47,915 nucleotides of DNA from contig CAZYQW010000030.1 in the NCBI GenBank assembly GCA_964649825.1, positions 1 through 47,915 of the forward strand. Reading direction: 5' to 3'. The notes under the pieces are model-generated. The model searched no databases. It saw only the letters and a program-made list of their open reading frames with translations, and had not been told where the DNA came from. The number at the start of each line of letters is the position of its first letter. The stretch's first letter is position 1. Shown here one piece after another: positions 26,020-35,312 of this stretch. Origin of the DNA: CAZYQW01 sp964649825 (GTDB lineage: Bacteria; Planctomycetota; B15-G4; JADJEK01). A program made the position numbers and the translations under genes.

Positions 26020-28271
26020 GCTGCTCCTCCGGGACTCGGGCTCGAACTCCAGCTCGCGGCGGATGGACGCGCCTCGACTCGCCGCGGAATCACGATATCG
26101 AAGGTACACCCGACCGGGACCGAATCCCGCAGGGTAATTTGCCCGCCCTGAAGCTCCACGAGCCGCTTCGCGATCGCCAGTCCGAACCCTGTCCCCTCCT
26201 GCCGCGTGGTGAAGCCCGGCTCGAACACCTTCTCGCGTTTCTCCGCGGGGATGCCCGGCCCGTTGTCCGCGATCGTCACGCGGAAACGGTCATCGACGAG
26301 CGACGTCTCGACCCGCAACGACCCGTCGCCGAGCATCACGTCGAGCGCGTTGCGGATGATGTTCAACAACACCTGCCGCGTCTTGTCGACGTCGATCGTG
26401 ACCACTCCGATCGCTGCATCGAACGCTTCCTCGACGCGGATGCCGTGCTCCGCGGCCTCGACGGTCGCCATCGCGACGAGCTCGCGGACGAGCTCGTTCA
26501 GCTCGACGTCCTTCAGCCGCAGCAGGTTTCGCGGACGCGAATAGTCGAGCAGCTCCTGGACGATCCGCTCCAGGCGGGCGACCTCGTCGGAGATGATGCG
26601 CAGGTAGTCGGAGCGAGGGTCGTCGGCGTCGATTCCGCGACGCACGAGCCGTGCGAAGCCGCCGATCGAGACCAGCGGGTTCCGGACCTCGTGCGCCACG
26701 CGGGCGGCCATCTCGCCGATCACCGCGAGCCGCTCGGTCTTCATCAGCCGGTCCTGGTTGTCCTTCATCACCTTGTTCAACTGAGCCAGCTCTTCGAGGC
26801 GGTTCTCCAGGTTCGTGCGCAGCCGCGAGTTCTCGAGCGCGATCCCGGCGTGGTTCGCGAAGACCTTCAGCATTTGCAGGTCCGCGTCGCTGATGCCGAT
26901 TCCCGTGATCCGATTGTCGACGACGAGGACACCGAGCGACTGGTCGTGCGTCCTCAGCGGCACGACGGCGAAGGTGTCGCTCAGCAGGATCTCGCAGAGG
27001 ACCGGGTCGACGGTGGTGCCGTCCCCCACGACCTTGCCCTGCATGATGTTCAACGCCTCGCCGGTCGCGAGCGCTCGGATCAGGACGTGGTCCTTCTCGT
27101 CGAGCGACACGTTGATCCGACCGACGATCCGGCTGACCGTCACGTCGTGATCGGCGCTCTGCTCCTGGTACACGCGGTAGAGCTGCGGCAGCTTCAACCG
27201 CTGCTCCGACAGCGTCGACCAGATGCGCGCCGCCTCCTCGCCATCCGACGGACCGATCGCGGTCCGGCCGCGCAGCCGGCGGCGACCCGCCTTGTCCTCC
27301 TCCACCATCAGCAGGAACGCGCGGTTGAACCCGAGCCCCTGCCCCGCCGTCACGCCGAGCAGGATGAGCTGCAGGATCTCCTCCGCGGATCGCGTCGAGT
27401 GGAGCAGCTCGCCGATCTCGTGGACCACCGACATCGCGCGGACCTGGTGATCGATCAACTCCTTGAGCAGCACCTCCATCGTCACGTCGCGGCAGATGAC
27501 GGAAATGCCGATCGGGTTGCCGCGCGCGTCGCGCAGGAGCGAGCTCGTCGAGTTCACGATCACCGTGCGCCCGTCCTTCGCGATCCGGCGCGACTGCGAG
27601 TTCTTCAGGATGCCGCGCCGCTCGAACTCCCTCATCTCGTTCTCGAAGTCGCGGCGGGCAGCCTCCGTCGGCACCAGGAGCGCGAACTCGCGCCCGAGCG
27701 TCTCCTCCGCCGAATAGCCGAAGACCTCCTCCGCGCCTTGGTTCCACGAACGGATGTGCCAGCCGCGATCGAGCCCGATGATCGCGTCCGCCGAGTGCCG
27801 CGCGATGGCGGCGAGGTGCTCGTACTCCTCGCTCGACGACTCGAGGGTCTGGATCGGCTCCTTCTCGATCACGAGGAACTCGCGGTCAGCGTCGATATCC
27901 GCGCGCGAGGAGAGCGAGATCGCGATGATCTCGGTGGTGCGGGCGGGCAGTCCGTCGCCGCCGCCGCGCCGTTCCGAGCGGCGGAGCTCCGCCACCCCGA
28001 CCGCGGCCGCCGCGACGCAGCCCGGCGACCCGCGCGAGCAGCTCTCCGACCGGCCGTGCAGCTCGTGGCACGAGATCGGCGCCTCGGTGCCCCCCAAACG
28101 GCCGTGGTTCGCGAGGAAGCGCGCGTTCGCGAACAGCACCACGCAGTCGAGAACGTCGATCACCGCGAGGCCGTGCAGCGAGTTCGAGGCGATCGGCTCG
28201 TAGTACCGGCGGTAGAACCCGCCTCGATCGTGCGCCCGCGGGGAGTCGGCGGCTTCGTCGCGCGCGCTCAT
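26016..28271 (-). CDS. PAS/GAF sensor histidine kinase in the glycogen operon
   Basis: A 751-residue soluble sensor kinase. The first PAS-like region (about 20-140) carries a Cys/His cluster (SCHELHGRSESCSRGSPGC), a form seen in PAS domains that may bind metal or sense redox state. A second canonical PAS follows (about 155-275: DAIIGLDRGWHIRSWNQGAE, FGYSAEE, GISVICRDVT). Then a GAF domain (about 290-485), a coiled coil, HisKA with RVAHEVRNPLVSIGG (His527), and HATPase boxes IIRNALD, DNGPGIP and GTGFGLAI. No membrane helix is seen. Its ATG overlaps the glgA stop, and its TGA overlaps the response-regulator start. Ligand unknown; the Cys cluster and GAF suggest an intracellular redox or metabolite signal. 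Confidence 0.93.
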   Translation of the reverse strand: MSARDEAADSPRAHDRGGFYRRYYEPIASNSLHGLAVIDVLDCVVLFANARFLANHGRLGGTEAPISCHELHGRSESCSRGSPGCVAAAAVGVAELRRSERRGGGDGLPARTTEIIAISLSSRADIDADREFLVIEKEPIQTLESSSEEYEHLAAIARHSADAIIGLDRGWHIRSWNQGAEEVFGYSAEETLGREFALLVPTEAARRDFENEMREFERRGILKNSQSRRIAKDGRTVIVNSTSSLLRDARGNPIGISVICRDVTMEVLLKELIDHQVRAMSVVHEIGELLHSTRSAEEILQLILLGVTAGQGLGFNRAFLLMVEEDKAGRRRLRGRTAIGPSDGEEAARIWSTLSEQRLKLPQLYRVYQEQSADHDVTVSRIVGRINVSLDEKDHVLIRALATGEALNIMQGKVVGDGTTVDPVLCEILLSDTFAVVPLRTHDQSLGVLVVDNRITGIGISDADLQMLKVFANHAGIALENSRLRTNLENRLEELAQLNKVMKDNQDRLMKTERLAVIGEMAARVAHEVRNPLVSIGGFARLVRRGIDADDPRSDYLRIISDEVARLERIVQELLDYSRPRNLLRLKDVELNELVRELVAMATVEAAEHGIRVEEAFDAAIGVVTIDVDKTRQVLLNIIRNALDVMLGDGSLRVETSLVDDRFRVTIADNGPGIPAEKREKVFEPGFTTRQEGTGFGLAIAKRLVELQGGQITLRDSVPVGCTFDIVIPRRVEARPSAASWSSSPSPGGAA

Positions 28272-29713
28272 CAGCGGCGGAGGCTCTCGTACAACGCCTT
28301 GTACCGCTCCGCCGAGCGGCGGACCGAGAAGTCCTGCGACATGCCACGGAGCATCACGCGCCGGTGCTCGTCCTCGTTCTCATAGAGCTGCAGCGCCGAA
28401 TGCACCTTCGACAGGAGCGCATTCGCATGCGGCGCGTCGAACGCGAAGCCGGTCCCTTCGCCGTGCGACTCGTCGTAGTCCTGCACGGTGTCGGCGAGGC
28501 CGCCGGTCCGCCGCACGATCGGCACGGTGCCGTATCGCATCGAGTACATCTGGTTCAGCCCGCACGGCTCGAAGCGCGACGGCATCAGGAAGAAGTCGGA
28601 GCCGGCCTCGATGCGATGCGCGAGCTCGTCGTTGAACCCGAGGTAGATGGAGAACCGATCGGGTCGCCAGCGCTGCAGCTCGCCGAGCATGCGATGGTAC
28701 TTCTCCTGCCCGGCGCCGAGGATCGCGAACCGGACGCCCATGTTGGCGAGGTGCCCCGCCGCGTCCGCGAAGATGTCGAGCCCCTTCTGGTCCGCGAGCC
28801 GCCCGACCATGCCGATGACCGGCGCCTTCGAGGCGGCGTCGAGCCCGGCCGCGCGCAGGAGCTCCTCACGGCACTTCGCCTTCCCCGCCAAGTCGTCCGC
28901 GGAGTAGCGGGCGGGAAGGAGTGGATCGGTGCGCGGGTTCCAGACCGACGTGTCGATCCCGTTCAGGATGCCAAGGAGGTCGCCGTCGCGGACGCGGAGC
29001 ACGCCGTCGAGCCCGCATCCCATCTCCGGCGTGCGGATCTCGTGGGCGTAGCGCTCGGAGACGGTCGTGACCGCGTCGGCGTAGCAGATGCCGGTCTTCA
29101 GGAAGTTGCCCACGCCGTAGTACTCGAGCGGGGACATCGGGAAGAAGAGCTCGCGCGGGAAGCCGACGTCGAAGAGCACGTCCGGCCGGCACGTCATCTG
29201 ATACGCGAGGTTGTGGATCGTCAGCACCGTGGCCACGCGGCGGGCGATGCGATGCGGGAGGACGATCTTGAGCAGCGCCGGGACCAGCGCGGCGTGGCTG
29301 TCGTGCACGTGCACGACGTCGGGGTGGTCGTGGATCACGAGCTCGGCTACGGCGCGCGAGAAGAACGCGAACCGCTCGGGGTTGTCCTTGTATCCCTCCT
29401 TGGTCATCGGGTCGTCGTAGACGCCGTCCCGATCGAACGCCAGCGGCTCGTCGATCACGGTGACGGTGACGCCGTCCTCGCGATAGAGCCGGTGGAGGTG
29501 CACGTGGACCTCCTTGCCCGCGTACGTGAACCCGATCTGCCCCAGGTAGTGGAAGCCGAGCGCCTGATCCGCGATGCGGCGATACCCGGGAAGGATCAAG
29601 TCGACCTGGCAGCCGAGCGCCGCGAGGTCGCCCGGAAGGGCGCCGACGACGTCGGCGAGGCCTCCGACCTTGACGTACGGCGTCGCTTCCGCCGCGATCA
29701 TCTGCACGCGCAT
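28271..29713 (-). CDS. glgA: Glycogen synthase
   Basis: GT5 family ADP-glucose:glucan alpha-1,4-glucosyltransferase of 480 residues, the usual size. It starts with MRVQMIAAEATPYVKVGGLA, where the KVGGLADVVG loop binds ADP-glucose. It also contains HVHDSHAALVP, TIHNLAYQ, GMVGRLADQKGLDIF and the C-terminal SRFEPCGLNQMYSMRYGTVP with the catalytic Glu. ATG 29713 is chosen for its GGAGGAG five bases upstream and the perfect family N-terminus; the open frame continues upstream without coding character. It is first of four overlapping genes (glgA, sensor kinase, response regulator, glgC). A promoter should lie in the 194-base divergent gap up to 29907, but I saw no clear minus-strand -10/-35 pair. 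Confidence 0.96.
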   Translation of the reverse strand: MRVQMIAAEATPYVKVGGLADVVGALPGDLAALGCQVDLILPGYRRIADQALGFHYLGQIGFTYAGKEVHVHLHRLYREDGVTVTVIDEPLAFDRDGVYDDPMTKEGYKDNPERFAFFSRAVAELVIHDHPDVVHVHDSHAALVPALLKIVLPHRIARRVATVLTIHNLAYQMTCRPDVLFDVGFPRELFFPMSPLEYYGVGNFLKTGICYADAVTTVSERYAHEIRTPEMGCGLDGVLRVRDGDLLGILNGIDTSVWNPRTDPLLPARYSADDLAGKAKCREELLRAAGLDAASKAPVIGMVGRLADQKGLDIFADAAGHLANMGVRFAILGAGQEKYHRMLGELQRWRPDRFSIYLGFNDELAHRIEAGSDFFLMPSRFEPCGLNQMYSMRYGTVPIVRRTGGLADTVQDYDESHGEGTGFAFDAPHANALLSKVHSALQLYENEDEHRRVMLRGMSQDFSVRRSAERYKALYESLRR

Positions 29714-29907
29714 GGACTCCTCCGTGGAGGCGTCCATCATTCCGAACCGGCCGGGAGAAGCCAACCGCTTCCGCGGATTCGAGACAGCGAGTCGCGAGGA
29801 GGCGCCGGGCCGCGACGGCGCGACGCGCTCCGTGCCGCTCCAAGGGCCGTCACCGCGCCGAGTTCGCTCGTATAGACTCATCGCCCCCCCGGAACATAGG
29901 CGGCGCC

Positions 29908-32505
29908 ATGAACATCCTCGCCCTGCTCGTCTTGCTCCTCGTGACGTCCGACCCGACCCAGATCGCCTGGGAGCGGTCGGTCCCGGACGCCGTCGCGCTG
30001 GCCGCCGGCGGCGATCACGCGCTCCTCATCGGGGTGAACATGGACGGCGAGTCGGCTTCCGAGCGCATCGGGTACGAGAACTACAAGGATCCGGCGTTCA
30101 TCGCGGCTTCGCGCCACTTCGTCTGCCTGATGAGCTCCGTCTTCCGCCACTCGCCGCGCGATTACGACGAGAGGGGGCTGCGCGTCCCGTGCCCGCGGCT
30201 CGGTGTCATCACCTGCGGGGAGCACGCCGCGCTCGAGCCGGTCGTCTACGACCGCTTCCTCGGCGGCGAACGGATCGCACCGCGTCACGCGATCGTCCGC
30301 CTGAACGGCGAGAAGGTCTTCGACCTGTCGCTCCTCTTCGACCTGGCCGAGCTCGACCGGCGCCTGATCGACGTCGCGGCGGAAGAGCCGGTGGTCGACC
30401 TCTCCGCCTCGGTCGAGCCGTTCGAGCCGGACGACCTGTCGGCGGACGCGAGCGCGCGGGCCGAGCAATGGAGGCGGCTGGCGAGCGCGCGGGGAAACGA
30501 CGCCCGCACGCGCTTCGAAGAGCTCGTGGCCACGGAGATCAGCGAGGCGCTCGCGCGCGAAGCGCTGGCCTCGATCGCGGTGCACGGAAACGAAGGCTCC
30601 GTCGACGCGCTGCGCGTCCTCCTCACGCACGCGGCGCGATTCGGCGACCGCTTCGCGGAGGACGTGGCCGCCGCCGCGCTGAAGCTCGAGCTGGCGACGC
30701 CGATTCAGACGGCGGCGTTCGAGCGGCTCGAGGCGTTCGCGCTCACGCCGCGGGACGCGCGCCTCGGCGGACACGCGAGCCAACTCGTCGTGCTCGCGCA
30801 AGTCGCGCCCGACGCGACGGGGACGCGGACGTTGCTCCTCTCCTACGCCGCGGCGCCCGCCGATCCGACCGGCGCCGAGGCCGCGTCGGTCACGCGCGCC
30901 CTGGACCTCGCGTACACCCCCGAGGTCGCGGCGCGCGTGCGCTCGACGATCGGCGCAGCGGGCGGCCCCGTCGACCTCCGGCCGATCGTCCGGCCGTTCA
31001 CGGGTGATTACGAGCCCCGCGTTCCGCCGGGCCTCGACGAGCGGACCGAGGAGCAGACGCGCGCCGACCTCGATGCAGCGCTCACCGCGCTCGCCGCGAT
31101 ACCGGATGGCCACGAGACCGCCGCGGCGTGGTCGCGGTTCGGGACGGCGTCGCTCCGGATGGCCGAGCTTCAGATCGAGTCGGGCGGATCGGACGCGGCG
31201 CTGTTCCTGAAGGACGCCGAGGCGGCGCTTTCGCACGTGGCCGAGGAAGACGGCGACGCGGCGCTCGCGCTCGCGCGGGCGCGGCTCGCCTACCGGCTCG
31301 GCGCTCACGAGGACGAGGAACGACACGCGCTCGCCGCGCTCGAGCGGCTCGGTCCGCCGCAGGGGGCGCTCGCCGACTCCGCGCTCCATCTCGACGCGCT
31401 GCGATGGCTCGGTGACGCGACGGCGCGCCGGCTCGCCGCTCGCGCCGGACAGGACCCGCTCGCCGAAGCGGCCGCGATCACGCGCGGACTGCACGCTTAC
31501 GCCGGCCTGTGCGGGTCGGCGGCCGGCAACGCGACCGACTGGACGAGCCTCGCCTCGATGCTCGGGCTCCTCGGCCGCCAGCGCGATCGGATCGCCGTCG
31601 CGCTCGCGGGGATCGATCGTTTCCCCGAGTCGGCCGAGCTCCGCAACGAACTCAACCACGCCCTCTGGATGCTCGGCCGCACCGAGGAGGTCGCGACCCT
31701 CGCGACCGAGCTCGCCGCGCGCCGGCCGGACTCGGGGTTCGCCGCATGGTACGAAGGGTACGGCAACCTGTTCCACGCCGAGTGGCAACGGCGCCAGCAC
31801 CGGCCGGCCGCCGCCGTCGCCGCGTACGATGCGGCGGAGCGAGCGTTCGAGCGCGCGGCCGAGCTGGCGCCCAACTACGAGGCGAGCTGCCTCCAGTTCC
31901 GCGCCCGGGCTCGCCTGGGCCAGGGGTTCGCGTGGCTCCTCGCTCAGGATCAGGAGCGCGCGGCGGCGAGCCTCGTCAGCGGCATCGCGCTCGACCCGAC
32001 GCTCGTCGATCAGCGCGACGGCCTGGATCGGGAGCCGATCGATCTGCTCGACGGGGCGCTCGAGCGGCGCAACGGCGTCGAGAGCCCGGTGCACCCGCTC
32101 GCTCTCCTCGACGAGCTCGCCGTCGTCGATCCGGAGAACTCCTACTGGCCGCACTGGGTCAGCGACTCGATGCTGCGCGAGGGGCTTCGCGCCGACGGGC
32201 GCGGCGAGCGGATGACCTGCCACGGGTACCTGCGGTTCTCCGTCCTCGCCGCGGAACGGGCCGTCGAGCTCGATCCGACGGACGCGAACCGGCGCGCGCT
32301 TGCGCAAGGCCTGACGATCGAGGCCGAGCTCCTGCTGGAACGGGGCGTCGTCGGCGAAGTAGCCACGCTCCTCGACCGCGCCGCTCGCGTCGAGGGGGGC
32401 GACCCGCCGCCGCCGGACGCGAGCCATCACGAACTCGCCGAGGTCGCCGCGCGCATGCGTGACCGGCTCGGCGAAGCGCGACCGCTCTCGCGACCGGGGC
32501 GATGA
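29908..32505 (+). CDS. Secreted thioredoxin-like/TPR protein
   Basis: 865 residues with an N-terminal hydrophobic signal (MNILALLVLLLVTS). The next ~150 residues resemble a thioredoxin-fold domain lacking the CxxC active site (HALLIGVNMDGE, FVCLMSSVFRH, CPRLGVITCGEH). The rest is alpha-helical with TPR/HEAT-like helical pairs, Ala/Leu/Arg rich, for example from 420 to 860. The Cys in FVCLM and the CPRLGVITC pair could still be redox or metal ligands. ATG 29908 has AGGCGG upstream; a TATAGA at 29871-29876 may be a -10 element, but its -35 is poor. It is divergent from glgA and ends base-to-base against galT. Probable role: periplasmic scaffold or stress protein; no substrate can be named. Confidence 0.6.
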   Translation: MNILALLVLLLVTSDPTQIAWERSVPDAVALAAGGDHALLIGVNMDGESASERIGYENYKDPAFIAASRHFVCLMSSVFRHSPRDYDERGLRVPCPRLGVITCGEHAALEPVVYDRFLGGERIAPRHAIVRLNGEKVFDLSLLFDLAELDRRLIDVAAEEPVVDLSASVEPFEPDDLSADASARAEQWRRLASARGNDARTRFEELVATEISEALAREALASIAVHGNEGSVDALRVLLTHAARFGDRFAEDVAAAALKLELATPIQTAAFERLEAFALTPRDARLGGHASQLVVLAQVAPDATGTRTLLLSYAAAPADPTGAEAASVTRALDLAYTPEVAARVRSTIGAAGGPVDLRPIVRPFTGDYEPRVPPGLDERTEEQTRADLDAALTALAAIPDGHETAAAWSRFGTASLRMAELQIESGGSDAALFLKDAEAALSHVAEEDGDAALALARARLAYRLGAHEDEERHALAALERLGPPQGALADSALHLDALRWLGDATARRLAARAGQDPLAEAAAITRGLHAYAGLCGSAAGNATDWTSLASMLGLLGRQRDRIAVALAGIDRFPESAELRNELNHALWMLGRTEEVATLATELAARRPDSGFAAWYEGYGNLFHAEWQRRQHRPAAAVAAYDAAERAFERAAELAPNYEASCLQFRARARLGQGFAWLLAQDQERAAASLVSGIALDPTLVDQRDGLDREPIDLLDGALERRNGVESPVHPLALLDELAVVDPENSYWPHWVSDSMLREGLRADGRGERMTCHGYLRFSVLAAERAVELDPTDANRRALAQGLTIEAELLLERGVVGEVATLLDRAARVEGGDPPPPDASHHELAEVAARMRDRLGEARPLSRPGR

Positions 32506-33501
32506 TCAGCGGCGACGCGCGCTCCGCAGCGCCGCCGCCGCGTCCTCCGGCCGGACGCCGTTGATGAACGTCCCGGTGCCGAGCTCGAAGCCGCCGACCT
32601 GCGCGAGGCGCGGGAAGATCTCGAACCGCCAGTGATGCCCACCCGCGAGTCCTCCGTCGACCGCGCCGTGGAAGACGAGGTTGAACGACGGCCGATCGTA
32701 GGCGTCCCGCAGCGCGGCGAGCGCGCCGCGCAGGAGTCGCCCGAGCGCGGTCAGCTCGTGGTCGGACTGCTCCGCGAACGGCCGCGGATGCGCTCGCGGC
32801 GCGATCATCATCTCGGCCGGAAACCGGCCCGCGTACGGAAGGAAGGTGACGAAGCCGTCCGCTTCGTCGAGCACGCGCCGCTCGTCCTCGACCTCGGCCG
32901 CGACCAGGTCGCAGGCGATGCATCGGCCGGTGTTCACGCGGTGCGCGAGCGTGGCGTCGAGCTCGACGGTGAGCGTCGCCGGGAGTTCGGGCAGCCCGAC
33001 GATCTGCGAGTGGGGATGCGACAACGACGCTCCCGACCGCGGGCCGTCGTTCTTGAACACCACCACGTAGGGGAACGTCCGTCCGAGGACGTCGACGCGG
33101 TGCCGGTACGCCTGCAGCAACCGCAGGAGCTCGTCGTCGTCGAAGTCGGCCAGGCCCGCGTCGTGACGATCGACGTCGACCACCACCTCGTGGCGGCCAA
33201 CGCCGGGCGCGAACGCGAACGGCCCGCCGCCGGCTTCGCCTCTCTCGCCGACGCGAACCGCCGGGAAGCGATTCGGGAACACGCGCAGCTTCCAGCCGGG
33301 AACGTCCGGTTCGCGCCCGGACTCGCGCACGGCGTAGATCTCCGGCGGCGTCTCATCCTCGTTCCCGACGCAGAACGGGCAACGCGACAGGCCGGACGGC
33401 CTCGGGTCGAAGACGCGAAACTCGTTCGGACGGCCCGCGCGGTCCGCCGAGAGGACGACGCGGTGCCCGCGCAGCGGGTCGAATCGGATCTCCGACCTCA
33501 T
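32506..33501 (-). CDS. galT: Galactose-1-phosphate uridylyltransferase family enzyme
   Basis: 331-residue HIT-superfamily enzyme of the Leloir pathway, exchanging UMP between UDP-glucose and galactose-1-phosphate. Signatures: RFDPLRGHRVVLSADRAGRP at the N-terminus, zinc-type CPFC at 41-44, FPNRFP, and the active site SHPHSQIVG with nucleophile His154 after zinc-ligand candidate His152. The C-terminal half repeats the fold (FVTFLPYAGRFPAEMMIAPR, NLVFHGA, HHWRFEIFPRL). Some homologues act on ADP-sugars or other hexose phosphates; given ADP-glucose genes nearby, an ADP-glucose-phosphate type activity cannot be excluded. The ATG overlaps the upstream lipoprotein stop (ATGA). Its stop abuts the convergent gene's stop with no gap. 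Confidence 0.9.
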   Translation of the reverse strand: MRSEIRFDPLRGHRVVLSADRAGRPNEFRVFDPRPSGLSRCPFCVGNEDETPPEIYAVRESGREPDVPGWKLRVFPNRFPAVRVGERGEAGGGPFAFAPGVGRHEVVVDVDRHDAGLADFDDDELLRLLQAYRHRVDVLGRTFPYVVVFKNDGPRSGASLSHPHSQIVGLPELPATLTVELDATLAHRVNTGRCIACDLVAAEVEDERRVLDEADGFVTFLPYAGRFPAEMMIAPRAHPRPFAEQSDHELTALGRLLRGALAALRDAYDRPSFNLVFHGAVDGGLAGGHHWRFEIFPRLAQVGGFELGTGTFINGVRPEDAAAALRSARRR

Positions 33502-35312
33502 TCGTCGTCGGAAGGCTCCCCCGCGTGCGCCTCGAACAGGGCCTGCAGCCGATCCATCATCTCGTCGGTCGGGTTCTCGTCGAACTCCTCTTCGGGAGTG
33601 CTGAGGGGGGGAGCACCGTCGACGATGAACTCGAGCCGGCGGCGGGCGCCGCCGCGGTTGATCAGGACGTCGTAGCGGGATTCGCGCGGGTGCTCGGCCA
33701 CGTACGTCCACAGGCCCTGGAAGTCGCGGATCGGTGCGTCGTTGATCGAGAGGACGTCGTCCCCCTTGCGGAAGCCGAGGTCGATCAGCGCCGAGTCGGG
33801 GTCGATGAAGGTGATGCCGAGCACGTAACCCTGCTGACTGCCGTTGCGATAGCTCAGGAGGCGGCTGTCGCTGGTCAGAAGCTGGAGGCGATGCGCGAGC
33901 ACGAAACGCCGGCCCTCGTGCGTGACGCGGATCCGGTCGCCTCCGAGGTACTCGACGATCGGGCCGTCCTGGCCGTTCATCAGCCGCCGCGTGGTCGGGG
34001 TGAGTTGGGGCGGGACGCGGCGCGTCCCCAGGAGGTCGCTCGCATGCCCCGGGCGCGGCGCGTCGGCCGCGTCCATCGGCGACTCGTTCATCAGCTCGCG
34101 GATGATGCCGACCTCCCCGTCGAACGACGGGTTCACGGACGGCAGGAGCCGCACGTTCCCGGACTCGGAGATCGCCCAACTGAGCTGCCACGAGATCGAG
34201 CCGAGGACCTCGCCCGTGGTGTGGTTCACGAGGCCGGTCTTGTAGTCGTAGATGACGGTGAAGTCGCGGAGCTGATCGAACCGCTCGTGGTCGACGTTCA
34301 CCCCGGGAAAGAGCGGGTCGGTCGCGATGAACCGCCGGTCGACCAGATCCGAGCGGGTGATCAGCCGCCCGTTGCGCAGCGCCGTGCCCGGGTCGAGCAT
34401 CCAGGGGAAGTCGCTGACGACCACGCCGCCGCGCACGATCCGCGAGCGCATCCCTTGAATGAACCCGAGGTCGTGCGACTCGGGCAGGCGATCGTTCTGG
34501 AACCCGACGGCCGCCCCGAGCGACTCCTGTCCTTGGACTCGGAACCCCTCGAGGGGCTCGCCCTGGAAGAGGATCAACCGGCCGACGCGGTCGGATTGCC
34601 CCTCCTGCGAGGGAACGAGGCTCGAGCGGCTGGCCGGCGCCTGCACCTCGATGTCCTCGACGGTCAGGTCGTGCCGGAAGAACTGCGCGAGCTCGATCAC
34701 CTCGCCCTTGCGGATCTCTCCGAGGTCGCGCAGGCCCTGGACGTCGGCGAACCCCTTCAGCAGCTCGAGCGTCACCTCGGCCATCTCGTCGACCTCGCGC
34801 ACGCCGGACACGAAGCCGTAGCCCGCCCCCTCGGCATTGCCGCCGACCTCGGCCGCCGCCGCCCAAACGTCCTGCTCGATCTGCCCGACGACGCGCTCCC
34901 GCGTCGGGGTCCGCTCGCGGCCGATGATTCGCTCGGTGCGCGCCACCGCGTCCTCGACCAGCGCCTCGATCTCCGCTTCGAACCGCTCCTCCTCCGCTGC
35001 GCCGTAGCCCCGGAAGTTCCGTTCGACGGCCAAGAGCCGAGACGGCGGACGGAGCGCGTCGAGCTCCGCGATCAGCTCGTCGCGGATCGCCACCAGCTCG
35101 TCCTGGTAGCGCCGCGTCGCCGCGTTCATCCGGTCCTCCATGTGGATGAGCACCTCGACCTTCTCCTCGCCGTAGGAGCGACCACGGGTGACCGGCGCGT
35201 CGTCGGTCGAAAGCGGCGGAACGGCGTGGTAGCAGGCCGACAGGGCGGCGACCCAGAGCAGACCGGCCGCCGCGGCCGGGCGCCGCACGCGGGTGGGAGG
35301 GGCGACGATCAC
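33498..35312 (-). CDS. PDZ-domain lipoprotein downstream of lon
   Basis: 604-residue predicted lipoprotein. A hydrophobic stretch ends in the lipobox LSAC (Cys27). Next comes a helical region with charged coiled coil (DELVAIRDELIAELDALR, EEERFEAEIEALVEDAVART), then a beta-rich middle part, and a C-terminal PDZ domain (about 490-590: DLGFRKGDDVLSINDAPIRD). No protease domain is visible, so the PDZ likely binds peptide ends. The GTG start at 35312 overlaps the lon TGA by four bases; the stop overlaps galT by four. Its position between a cytoplasmic protease and galT is unusual, and the function is unknown. Attachment to the outer membrane or periplasmic face is inferred from the lipobox. Confidence 0.65.
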   Translation of the reverse strand: MIVAPPTRVRRPAAAAGLLWVAALSACYHAVPPLSTDDAPVTRGRSYGEEKVEVLIHMEDRMNAATRRYQDELVAIRDELIAELDALRPPSRLLAVERNFRGYGAAEEERFEAEIEALVEDAVARTERIIGRERTPTRERVVGQIEQDVWAAAAEVGGNAEGAGYGFVSGVREVDEMAEVTLELLKGFADVQGLRDLGEIRKGEVIELAQFFRHDLTVEDIEVQAPASRSSLVPSQEGQSDRVGRLILFQGEPLEGFRVQGQESLGAAVGFQNDRLPESHDLGFIQGMRSRIVRGGVVVSDFPWMLDPGTALRNGRLITRSDLVDRRFIATDPLFPGVNVDHERFDQLRDFTVIYDYKTGLVNHTTGEVLGSISWQLSWAISESGNVRLLPSVNPSFDGEVGIIRELMNESPMDAADAPRPGHASDLLGTRRVPPQLTPTTRRLMNGQDGPIVEYLGGDRIRVTHEGRRFVLAHRLQLLTSDSRLLSYRNGSQQGYVLGITFIDPDSALIDLGFRKGDDVLSINDAPIRDFQGLWTYVAEHPRESRYDVLINRGGARRRLEFIVDGAPPLSTPEEEFDENPTDEMMDRLQALFEAHAGEPSDDE

